Source of the DNA: Halictus rubicundus
Taxonomy: Eukaryota > Arthropoda > Insecta > Hymenoptera > Halictidae
DNA: 64,000 bases
Assembly (NCBI RefSeq): GCF_050948215.1
Contig: NC_135163.1
Coordinates: forward strand, 4,154,001 to 4,218,000
Direction of reading: 5' to 3'
Each line of letters begins with the position of its first letter. Within the stretch, counting starts at the first letter, position 1. Below, piece by piece: positions 23,643-34,729 of the stretch. The position numbers and the translations under genes were made by a program. The notes below the pieces were generated by a model. It saw only the letters and a list, made by a program, of their open reading frames with translations, was not told the origin of the DNA and searched no databases.

Positions 23643-25255
23643 ATGAACAAGATGCGTCCAACAATCGTTCCGTTTCTTCTTCCCTGTGTCTTGATCTTTA
23701 TCTTACCATCGATATGTCGAGCTGTTGAAATCAACGACTGTGGTAAGCTTAAATTTTAATAAAAATCAAATAGAGCACGTAATCGCAGATAAGTTGATAT
23801 TTTTTGTTTTTTGTCAAAACTTTATTTTCGGATGAATATATAATTTGTTTTTTCGGGGTGTGTAGTAATTTATTCGATCTCGCGATTTTACATAGTCTAA
23901 TTAAGATACTCATAAATATAAAAAAAAAAACAGTTAAAGAAATGTATCCATATTGTCTTCCCGATCTGAAGAAAAGCTTATTTATTTGAGGTACATCAGA
24001 GTATTTCGTGACTAATGGTTAACTGATAACGATAAATGACAGATTCATGTAAATATATATATATATATATATATATATCTACGTAGATCGTGAATAATAA
24101 TTAAAAATTGTATTTCCCGTGTTTAGGAACATTATTTTGAATTTGTAATTAATTCATTGCGTTTTTAAGAGATATAAGTTGTTGACCTTTTCGTTGCTTA
24201 ATAATTGTTTTTATTATTAGTTTAATTATATCGCAGATAACTTTTTGAACGCAAAAATGTATTTGATCGAATACAGTAATGGATTATCTAATTATAGGTT
24301 GCATAACGTACAATTGAAATAATGATATATGATCTCAATAATAACGGAGATGGGTTTTGCGTCCGGAAAACGAAGTTCAAAGTCATGGCTGTTGCTAGTA
24401 ATTTTTTCTTATGTCAATATGGGAACCTTTTTACGTAAACAACTGAAACATCAACTGTTTCTGTGATATTTAAGGAACATCACATTCGTATAATTCATCG
24501 ACTGCAGTATAATAATTGAATAAATAATGCGTCTTGATATTACGAACTTTATCATAATATTTTAACAAAACGCAATTTTACTTGTAAGAGTAACACATTT
24601 AACAACGTATACCTAACGTATATAAACGTTGACTCAGCCTATTAGTGCTAATAGGATTATACCCGAACGCTGAATTTGATAACGAATCCCTTATAAGCAT
24701 TTCGTTTTTGTTTTCTTTTATACAGGCTCGAAAATTGGAAAGCTTAAATCTATAACTTTTAGTGGATGTGATATGACCAAACAAGCTTGTGATTTAGTAC
24801 GAGATACGAATGCAACAATTGATATAGACTTTTCAGTTGGTTGGTATGCTTTGTGACAATTTTTTTTTTTAAGCGGAGGTTATACAAAATACGAAAAATT
24901 ATTTGTTTTCTTTACAGAGGCGGATGTATCAAAAGTATTTGCAGTTGTACATGGAATTATCATGGAAATTCCTATAGCTTTTCCATTACCGAATGCAGAT
25001 GCTTGTGAAACTTCTTCTTCAGGAATCAAATGTCCTGTAGCTAAGGATACAGAATGTCACTATTCAAATTCATTGCCAGTGCTAAAATCTTATCCTAAGG
25101 TAATGTAACATTACTATTCTTAATGAGATTTTTCATTTTTACTTTCTAATTAATCATTTTAATGATAATAGATCTCCTTGGTTATCAAATTTGAGCTTAA
25201 AGATGAAAAGAATGAGGACATACTTTGCCTGCTGATTCCCGCAAGAATTAAATAG
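23643..25255 (+). CDS. NPC2-like secreted sterol/lipid-binding protein (ML domain)
   Basis: A member of the MD-2-related lipid-recognition family; NPC2 proteins bind sterols in lysosomes, and in insects many copies are secreted and carry lipids or semiochemicals. Four exons: 23643-23742, 24726-24839, 24918-25099 and 25172-25255, giving 159 residues. A hydrophobic signal peptide covers about residues 1-27. Six conserved cysteines (33, 48, 55, 101, 110, 151) fit the three NPC2 disulfides, and AVVHGI, FPLPNAD and VLKSYPK match the family. There is an extra cysteine at 118. The exon 2 donor is uncertain: G|GTTGGT at 24839 keeps the frame and gives a good alignment, whereas the stronger-looking GTATGC six bases on would create a stop. 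Insects carry several paralogues, so no specific symbol is given. Confidence 0.92.
24052..24078. repeat. (TA)n microsatellite
   Basis: About 13 TA units inside intron 1 of the NPC2-like gene. Confidence 0.9.
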
Positions 25256-25873
25256 GTAGCATTAATTTGATGTATTGCAATTTCATGTTTAAGAAAACTG
25301 TGTATTTTACAAAAGTTGTATGAAATAAATACAAAACTTAGTAATAAAAAATGTTTACCATGTTTCTTAAGCTGCATTGTTTCAATGTACACGATATACA
25401 AAAATTTTGTACAATGTTTATTGTAGTCAATAAAATAAATAGTGAAGAGCTTACAAATATTGATTGCATTTTTTTTTGTAAGCGAGTAATAAGTTGTCCA
25501 CAGCTTGCATTCTGAATAAATAAAAATTAAGACTACTATTTATGACAGCATGTGTCTTAAAAATTATTTACTGTTTATTAATCACTATTAGCATGTGCTA
25601 TAGTAAAAAATATAGGTAGAACGTCCAACGCTAGTAACACCTTGGTTACCTAAATAAACAATTACTTTAACTAGATACATTTGTATTACAATAAATTTAT
25701 AATTTCTATATATTATATTAGCAATTTAATTTGATTTTACAATGTACCTGCATGTTTAGGTATCTTTTTGAACATGACGACATATAGCATGCCTTGTTGT
25801 TTTGTTAAGTCTATCGGTTTTCATCTAGTTTAAGATAAGTCTTTTAGTGATTTTATAATTTTTACAATTAGTA
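25256..25873. other. 3' region between convergent NPC2-like and STYX genes
   Basis: AT-rich and without coding sequence that I can see. AATAAA at 25439-25444 is a likely poly(A) signal for the NPC2-like gene; TTTATT at 25574-25579 (AATAAA on the minus strand) could serve STYX. Confidence 0.5.
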
Positions 25874-27191
25874 TCAACTGTCCATCTCGTCACATCTATC
25901 TTCTGCTCGCTCAGTATCCATTTGATGTATAGTTCGTTTACTTCGTTGTTTCACTGAACTTTGCTGCCCATTTCTTAATGTCTTTTGTGCTTGATATATA
26001 GGTTCATATTCTTTTAATTGTGTCATGAAACCTTCATTAGGATTTATGCAAAACCTTCTTTGTTGTACCATTGCATATGCTCGTCTAAAAAAATATTTTC
26101 TTTCAGTGTTTTCCTTAATAAAGATGAAATATTACAATTTTATACATCAAGACATTACGTCTGTGACAATCCATATGTTTCCATAACATATGCTAGAACC
26201 AATGCAGCAGATCTTGATATTCCAGCATTACCATGTACTAAGACTTGACCACCGGAACTTAAACCTTCATCTATAAATGTTTTAACTTTTTGAAAATGTT
26301 GAATAATATTCTCGGTTGCTGTATCAGCAATGTTTAGAACAAGATACCTGCAACATGACTTATTAATACAGATATTCAATGTTCATGCATTATCTTTTCT
26401 TTTAAAGATTTTTATATTTCATACTTGAATTTGTCAGGAAAGTTGGGCTTTATAAAATTTGCTTCTATATCTTGTCTAACACACACTATATGAGTTATAC
26501 CATGTTCTAATAAAGATTGTAATTTTGAACGACTAGCAGCACTGTATGGACCAAGGTATAATCTAGGTACCACCTCCTAATATAAGGTAATAATTAATTT
26601 AAGACATATAACCTTTCACCACTTTTTCTACGAGTACATCTCTTTTGCCAACTACATCCAAGATACCTGCATGTGCCTCCTCATTGTGTAGGTCCATTCT
26701 TTTGGTTCGTCCATGTGGATAGGTATTCTTGGATAATCATCTGATTCATTTTCACTAGTGGTTTCCTACAAAACAATATTTAAAGTGTAACATCATAAAT
26801 TGAACTGTAATCAATTTATAATTGAAACAATATAGTGAAAGTTCAGATACAAAATTTCAATAATCTTTCCTTTTTAACAAACGAAAAAAAAGTTGTTTAT
26901 ACGTGATGTGTCCTATTAGAATAACAAAGCTATGAAAATGAAGTATTTTATATAAAATACGAAGGCGAAAATGTAATGTACAGCAGTACACATATGTATA
27001 GTAGCTGATTCTATCATTCTTTCTAGAAAATGAGTATACAATTATTAAAACATATATCTTCGAAAATAAAAAAGGTGTATATTATAATGTAACCTAAAAG
27101 AAGGAGGATCGAATGTTTGTGACAGTTTCAAATTACTAATTAGTTTACATACCTCATCCTGGTGAGTTTCATTACTGTCTAGAGACAGCAT
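25874..27191 (-). CDS. Styx: STYX, catalytically dead dual-specificity phosphatase
   Basis: STYX is a pseudophosphatase that binds phosphorylated partners (ERK1/2, and the F-box protein FBXW7 in mammals) without hydrolysing phosphate. Five exons: 27191-27153, 26765-26667, 26576-26425, 26347-26159 and 26084-25874, giving 229 residues (human 223). The DSP fold is clear, with EWTYTMRRHMQ, PRLYLGPY, HGITHIVCVRQ and KYLVLNIAD. The signature loop reads HGNAGISRSAA: the catalytic Cys of HCxxGxxR is Gly at residue 136, exactly the substitution that defines STYX, while the Arg (142) that holds phosphate is kept. QQRRFCINPNEGF follows. The C-terminal 50 residues are charged. The gene runs convergent to the NPC2-like gene and divergent from eIF1. 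Confidence 0.96.
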
Positions 27192-27376
27192 ACCACTAAT
27201 TTTTCACACCTGTATATACGAAACAATCAAATTTACACAACAGAAGAGAGAACACGATACTCTTTTTACCGCGATCAGAATATGTACATTGTTTTCTGGT
27301 AAAGCGGCCATTTGTGAAATATTAAACTTAGTTATTACTGCTCTCTGTTGTACGATATACGAAATACATTACTATA

Positions 27377-28307
27377 CAGGGTGTCCCAAACTAATGGTAG
27401 TTTAGATTTTTAAGTCTTTTGTATAAAAAGTAAACATTTTTCAACAATTATTCGACTTAATTAGCGATCTCATAAAAAATTATATTATATTACTGATTTG
27501 ACCAAAGATGGAATTTCTTATTGTCCACGTTATGTGAAAGAAATGTCAACACATGCATACTCAGATTGCCAGAAACAGTTTGTAGTACGCTTCCCTCTCC
27601 TCCATCAAATTCCCCTCTAACGGCTCTCGGCACGACGAGAATGTGCGATAAGTGTCACCAGATCGAGACATGTGTCCCCACTCTAACTTCCCCCTCTACC
27701 GCCGCGATCCGGTCACGTGACGCGTATTGTCTCTGTCGTACATACTCTGGTACTGGCAGAGAGAGGGTAACTTTTTCCCCTCAATTCGTGCTCCCACCCC
27801 TCATCTGGCGACACTGTGTGTGACAGCGGTTGGCAAGCAGAGAGTCGCTAGAGGGGAATCGAACCACATTTAATGGTAGAAAGGGAAGCATTTAGTATTG
27901 TAGCTATTGGCCAACGAATCGTCTTAGTGTTAGAACGCATACAGACTGTCCGAAAAATGTTGTACTTCCTTGAAAGGTGTGATCCCTGAGGCCATTAAAA
28001 TAACGTTTTCCTTTGAAAAAATGTTCTCTGCGACTTTGTTAAGGAGTTATTAACGAAAAACACGGACCAATCAGAGCGCGTCTTCAACGGACGAATTCCG
28101 GTTTGGTCAATGCCAACTTCACACTCAGCGGGACCTGTCGTCGAGACCGAATGCATCCGCCGTAGCCGCGCTCTAATTGGTCCATGATTTTCATTAATAA
28201 TTCGAGAACAAAGCCGCGGACAACATTTTTGCAAAGGAAATAGTTGCTTCGAATGAACTCGTGGAAGTACCCTTTTCAAGGAAGTAAAACGTTTTGGAAC
28301 ACCCTGT
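27377..28307. mobile_element. Composite fold-back element with CAGGGTGT ends
   Basis: The outer ends are CAGGGTGTCCCAAA (27377) and its inverse TTTGGAACACCCTG (ending 28307), both bordered by TA. The right part, 27942-28307, is by itself a near-complete palindrome: its left end CAGACTGTCCGAAAAATGTTGTACTTCC pairs with the right end, and inner blocks (for example GACCAATCAGAGCGCG against CGCGCTCTAATTGGTC) pair too, so arms of about 150 nt fold on each other. TA flanks suggest a mariner-like or other TA-targeting non-autonomous element. The left 560 bp are CpG-rich and not symmetrical, so two insertions may be joined. Confidence 0.7.
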
Positions 28308-28309
28308 AG

Positions 28310-29056
28310 TATTTCTACAATACGTCATCGATTTGCCAATCAGGATACACCATGTGATGACACTAAAAAAGGAAAATTATAATGTCTATATGCTACTTGA
28401 TAACGTCGCGCAATGTTACCCAATTTTATCATCCCAAAAACGCCATTCCAAAAGAAATGATTAAAAAATGTGCAGTACCCAAAGGAAATAAACTTGGATC
28501 TTATTTATAAACTTATAAAAAGTTCTTATTAAATAAAAGAAATATAAATGAAAACTGTACCATATATAGACAGTGCGACTATACTGTATAGGTATATATT
28601 ATGTGTTCTGTATGTGTGTCATTTATTTAACGGATGCTACTGTTAATTTACCTTTGTTCTTTTCAATATGAAAATACGGTTGTTAAGATTAATTGAATTA
28701 TGTTTTACGAAATGTATGTTTCCATTTGAGTAGACTTAAAACTTTATAAGTAATTCTGCATATTACGTATTTACATGGACTAAATTTGCTATTACATTTA
28801 CCAATCAAATAAGAAAACATTTCTTTCATGTAAACGGAACTTTATCGGTTAGTACAGAGCGCATGCGCAACCCCACCTACTGTTCATGACAAATGCAACT
28901 TTTACTTCCGGTTGAGTGTGACCTCTGTACAAGGTTTTTTGGGTTTAGCAGTATTCTTGCGTGGTGCTTCTGTTATCGTACGTCATCCGTAATTTTTCTT
29001 AGCTGCACTTGCACTTTGCAATTCTATATCTCCCGGGGATATATTTTGTTTGTCGT
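28310..29056. promoter_or_regulatory. Upstream region of eIF1
   Basis: No coding exon recognised. The palindrome GCGCATGCGC at 28859-28868 matches the NRF-1 (Drosophila Ewg) consensus and lies about 190 bases before the start codon, a plausible core-promoter position. Confidence 0.45.
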
Positions 29057-30402
29057 ATGTCCATCCAGAATCTCAACACATTCGGCAAGTATTATATTTT
29101 CTGTTCTGGAGCTGATCATATTCTAGAAGATAGTTTTGTCAAAATGGCGTCGGCGTCTTTAGCTTGCATCATAGTATGCAATCTATTAATGGTCTTCGTC
29201 AATTTTCCGTTCGCTCCTTTAATATAACTCTTCTGGTCATAAATACGATCGCAAAATTTTAACGTCAAACGAATTCTTTCTTTTTGTCTGCAGACCCCTT
29301 TGCAGATGCAATCAAGGGTTCAGATGATGATGTCCAAGACGGTCTCGTGCATATAAGGATCCAGCAACGGAATGGTCGTAAGACCTTAACCACGGTGCAA
29401 GGCCTCTCATCTGAATATGACTTGAAGAAAATAGTGAGAGCATGTAAAAAGGTAACTATAAAATTTTTTTAATTGTAATACGTGTCCGTTCTGATGAGTA
29501 AATCTTTTGTCAGTGTCACTCACTGTGCTAAATATAGAACCGACGCAAACGTTCAGCAGAAAAACATATAATTTTACGAAAGCTTTTCAAACAGTTCTAA
29601 ACATTATATTTTTTAATGTGCAGGTTCGATATGTATTTTTTTCTATAAATATTATTAATTTCATATTTTTTTAAATAATTCAAGATAAAACTTATATACT
29701 TGTCATATCAGCTAAATGTAGATAACAGCTCACATCTCATAAATTTATTGTATATTGCTATATATCACTGCTTATTATATTTGTTAATTATGTAGATTAA
29801 AATATTTCACTTCAAAATTATTATATATACATTTAATTTATGTAACTTTAAGTATTTTATTGATTTTGGTTTTTTCTGTCTTTCTGTCTTGAGTTGCTTA
29901 AAAATCTATATTAATCAATCAAACCATATGTAGGAATTCAAAAGGTAAAGTAAAATATATTAATATGTTAGATACTGTTGAAGTATTTTTATTACACCTA
30001 GGAAGGATTAAATTCACATTGAATACACTGAATGAAGTAAATTGACCTATTTTTAACTTTTTGTCTCGCAATTACTGAAATTATGAAAGTGCTCTTGTGA
30101 AAAATTATTAAATAAATAACTATTTATTCATTCACATAGTATCTTGTAACTATTACAAAAAATTGAAAACTAGACATTTTTCGACCCAATTTTGGTGTTA
30201 AAATGATTTAGGGAAAAATTAGATAGAAATAAGGAAACAAAAATTCTCTTCTTAGGAGTTCGCCTGCAATGGGACAGTAATCGAGCACCCGGAGTACGGG
30301 GAGGTGTTGCAGCTGCAGGGGGACCAGCGAGAAAATATATGCCAGTGGTTAACAAAGTCAGGTCTGGCTAAACCTGACCAACTCAAAGTCCATGGTTTTT
30401 AA
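29057..30402 (+). CDS. eIF1: Translation initiation factor eIF1 (SUI1)
   Basis: eIF1 sits near the P site of the 40S subunit and enforces start-codon fidelity during scanning. Three exons, 29057-29084, 29294-29451 and 30256-30402, give 110 residues, the standard insect length. The protein starts MSIQNLNTFDPFADA and contains the SUI1 core HIRIQQRNGRKTLTTVQG and FACNGTVIEHPEYGEVLQLQGDQR, ending DQLKVHGF. Intron 1 starts GCAAGT rather than GT; only this donor joins the exons in frame. The start codon has C at -3 and T at +4, a poor context that is known to support autoregulation of eIF1 in many eukaryotes. The gene is divergent from STYX. Confidence 0.97.
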
Positions 30403-33400
30403 CCAGCAAACACCCATGCCACTATCTAAGAACACACCACCATCATCAACACCTTATCATCTTAAATTATCTGTATCAGTCACTAATACTTGTTGATATT
30501 TCGTGAGATATCCTATTATATACACATATATATTTCAATAAAAAATATATAACGGTAACGATATAGGCACAATATTCTAATCAGACATTTGTAAGCTTGT
30601 AGGAAGCAATATTTTACAGCCCTATGTTAGGTAATCCACTAAACTCATCACGTTTAAAGTAGTAGCGATAACTAACTAGTAATTTTGAGAAAATACATAT
30701 ACAAGGGATAGATACAAATAGCAACGGATGGCTCTTCTTTTTGGAATTAGGTAGTATGTATCTCGGAGCTATAGATGTATTCAGAGAGAGATAAAAAAAT
30801 AATTGTTTTAGGCTGCAGATTGGCTTACTGTGTGTAATGATGAATGCTTTGTTTTTTTTTTTATACACTAAGAGTAACCAGACATGATTTTATATTATCA
30901 ACTCCAAGTTTTGTGCCTTTGATTCCGCATTGATTGTATTATTTATTGAAATGATCATCTTTTATTGTAACGGATTTTGTAGGGAGAATTGCCAATTTTT
31001 TCCTTTTTAATACAGTATTGATAACGCGAGAATTGTTTCCAATAAAAATGTGGCTGTTCTAAATAAATAAATGGTAATTCACCAGTTATGTGACTTTTAA
31101 TTTATACTGCCCTCTTTCCCTATTCGCGATAGAAAGATATTGTATGGTTGAACATAATAGGATCTAGACTCTAGATATTAATAGTTATGTATTGTTAAAC
31201 ATCAAATAGATTATTAATGATAACTTGCTTTATTTGTTTAACATGCATTTTTATTAAAATTGTGAATTTTTGACTGTGTAAAACATGATTATTAAGCTTT
31301 GTTTGATTATTGATACTGTATGGCCTTTTCTGTGGCAATAATATTCTTCTTATGTTGATGCAGTAGAGTGATTACATTTCCAGTTTCAATTCAGTTAATT
31401 CCATTGTTTATTAGTATGTGAAACCTAAATTTAGTTTATTAACCAATTGCGTTGAAATGGTGTGAAATATATATCGATTATTAAATGTTCAAGACTTCCA
31501 CACGCCATGTATAGCACATTGTTTGATATTCTTGTGCATTAAATTTAGACAAATCTGTCATGCGCGCCTGTCAATTAATTGTCAGTGCAAATACTTAAAC
31601 GTACTTTTTCTTCCAAAAGTATATATTTCCTGTACAGCATTAGTTTAAATATTTATTGGACAGGCAGTACATAATGATAGTTTTTGCATTTTATGGTTTA
31701 TTTGCTTTCGTGACCTACGTATCTATATAAAATACCTGCCACACCCTTTTCCTTCTACATTAACTTAATTCTGAATTTGCAGTTTTCGAAATCATGGCGT
31801 TTTTTAATTAAGGTAACGTGTGGTAATAATGCAACCTTCGGTTGAGACTTATATATATTTACCATCCTCGTTTCATTATTTGCATGGTTCGACACGCAAA
31901 CTGGGACTATAACCTATTACATTTTTTATTTATTATTTAGTAATATGTTAAATTTGTATATATACATGTAGTAGTATATGTAATATTTAATACATTACGT
32001 ATGTATATATAGACGTATACATATGTAATATATGTATGTATATATGATATAAATGAATATATACACACAGACATATATATACATGATATAGGTATATCAT
32101 ATAATATATATATATATTAAATATTATATGTATATATGCACATAAACTTCCTGAAACATTGCCTCGTGCGTATAGTGATCGGCTGACGCAACAATGTGAA
32201 CATAAAAAAAGGCGCGGCGCACACTAGCGCCAATTACAACCACATTGCACTTTCAAATAAAAATTACATATCTTCAAGATTATTGTGACACTTCAACTGT
32301 CTATTTTATAGTATAACATATTATACTGTAGCATGGATAAGAAAATACATCTACAAGAGTGATATGTGTAAACATAGAATTGATTCATATATGAAGTATA
32401 CTTGTGCATGTTCACTTTTATATGTACGTACAAAGTAGTATGATCTTACACATTTCGAATACATATGTGTATAACACACATTCCATATTAAAATTAGTTT
32501 AGTATTTTCATATGTAGACAATGGTTGTGATCTGTAAAGTCATTGTGAACTTTTTTAATCGGTTGCAAATCTTAAGCCAATTAATCAATTTCGATGAAAT
32601 TTTCATCATGCATATATATAACTTATATGAATCCACAAGACAGATATTTTAAAATGTTCGTTACAACCCCAAACAAAAAAGTTGTAGAAAGCAACTTTTA
32701 CTATCTTTTTCATAATTCAGACCAAACGCAATTTCCCAAAATTTTCATTACATATTATTTAATAGCTTGACAGAAAAACTGAAGTCGTCTGGTCCATTTA
32801 TATAAAAGTTATTCTGATTTAAACTGTATGTCATCAATTATGAGACTGGATTGTATATCATATTTTATTTTTAGTATGTTTTATTAAATGAATCTAAATA
32901 ATCTTGGACATATAGAAACCTTTAAATTTAGCGGGTTCGAGTTGTGCAGATTAACTACTAGACTTCGCTTCTGTCGGGCTACATACCTCCAACCCATAAT
33001 GCATTGAGCTACGGCATGTGCCTTTCTGTGTCGGCCATTTTGTAGTTTCCTTGAGAAATTGTGTTGAGTTGATTCATCTTCTCGGTAAGAATTTTATAAA
33101 ATTCTAAAACGGCGCGAATCACATTGATCCAAATGATGTAGAGGATTGAGGGCAGATGCTTATGGCTAACTATTCATAGCTTGAGAACGAGGAATAAGGT
33201 TGCGTTTTTTGCGCACAACCGTGTGCGCTCACGGTACTTACACCCGAAGAACGAGCCAGTAAACGAAGCTGCCGAGAACACCTATTGATAAAGGCACATG
33301 GAATCCGGGATTGTTTCGGGATGAATGGTGATTTCGGTAACGATATACGATACGCATAAGTGTACTGTCCAAGTGGTTGTCACCATATCTGCGTGCGTGA

Positions 33401-34718
33401 ACGTGTTGGCCCGGCCAACGTCTCGCTCTATATTTGGCTAATCGCATCCAACATATTGCATATCTTGCCTTTTCAAAATTTTTACTTTCCATGCTGTAAC
33501 CTTTCCCAAAGAACTATATCAGAAGGATACAATGTGACGTTTAAGTGTGAATGCTTGACGATTACACATTGATTCTGAACGAGAGCAAATCTTAGCATGT
33601 GGCACGGTTTGTACGATCAACATTCAGTTTTGACTTTAATCAGAGTCAATGGAACGTTTCATTTTTCATTATAATTTCAAAGTTTCATTGTTCTATTTGT
33701 ATGTCGTTCGTTTTGATTTGAAAATAATTATCCGAAAGCTGTCGTTCCATAATGTCGTGAAAATTTTCGAACCTTTCATTTTCATGTTTATTGTTCTTTC
33801 ACAGTTGATAGAGATATATAATGTAAGTTTGCATAATTTGAATACGCGTATATATATGCATTTGAGCACGCACACACGCCCGTTTGTCCGCGCGAGCGCG
33901 CGCGCGCGCGCATACGTGACGCATACATATACACGTCGTGAATACGTATTATGTGCTATTGAACACGAATGCGCGCGCGCATTGTACGTGCAACACACGT
34001 ACACATGCCAATTACGTATACGTACGAACGCGTTCGTGTATGTGTATACGAGTATATATATATAGGTACTACAAATGTGTTACATCAGACTGGTATGTTG
34101 CATTACATACTGTTAATCGTAATTTCAAAAAATGCATTCATAATATGACTTTGTGTATCGAAATTTAAACCTTTTCATCATTAATGACAGATTTCTGTCT
34201 AAAACATATTTGTAAAGACTGTACATTCAAAGAAAGTTATGTCTTGCTTAATGAGTGTGCATATCCAATAATGTAAACAAATATTTTTTTCTTTACTACA
34301 TAGTTAAGAAAGGGCAAGAGGTCGTTCTGAGAATTATTGATTTGTTTCATTACACTTTAAATAAGTTTGTAATTATTTAAAGTACTAGTAAGATTGCCAC
34401 AGAAATTACAAGAAAGTATTTTTCTAATTTCATTATAATCATGCTACAGACAATTACTTTATTCTATTTAATGTTGTTTAATTATTAAATTATTGTACAC
34501 ATATACATTGATGGGGTTGTCATTTGATTTCACGTATTATATTAAGATATCGTTTAGACTTACATTTTATGAATAACATTTAACCTCAATAATTTATCTG
34601 GTTTTGTTACATGTGGTAACGTGTAAATACGATTTAGAGTGGATTGTTGGTAGTTTTCATGGGGTATAATGCCATTATGAGTTATTATTTTATTTAATAT
34701 AGTTTTCATTTTTCATAG
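30403..34718. other. eIF1 3' region and Larp4B 5' region
   Basis: AATAAA at 30537-30542 is a likely eIF1 poly(A) signal. From 31,000 to 33,000 the DNA is AT-rich with TA-type simple sequence (31,950-32,130) and no visible gene. Around 33,000-33,084 there is a promoter-like patch: CGGCCATTTTGT (33032-33043) followed by a good donor, CTCG|GTAAGA at 33084, suggesting a non-coding first exon of Larp4B spliced to the acceptor at 34718. A CA/CG-rich simple-sequence stretch lies at about 33,860-34,060. Confidence 0.45.
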
Positions 34719-34729
34719 GGTACGTGTAC

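Noticed and set aside
27521..27823. 100-residue frame in the composite fold-back element
   Set aside because: No similarity to any transposase motif; it is CpG-rich element sequence without a D-D-E signature that I can see.
29009..29227. Frame with an ATG at 29144 (MASASLACIIV) overlapping eIF1 intron 1
   Set aside because: It lies inside the intron and shows no match; the motif ATGGCG there is better read as a YY1/Pho-like site. An alternative first exon cannot be excluded.
29452..30255. Possible box C/D snoRNA in eIF1 intron 2 (CTGATGAG near 29494)
   Set aside because: No box D at a suitable distance and no terminal stem; a chance match.
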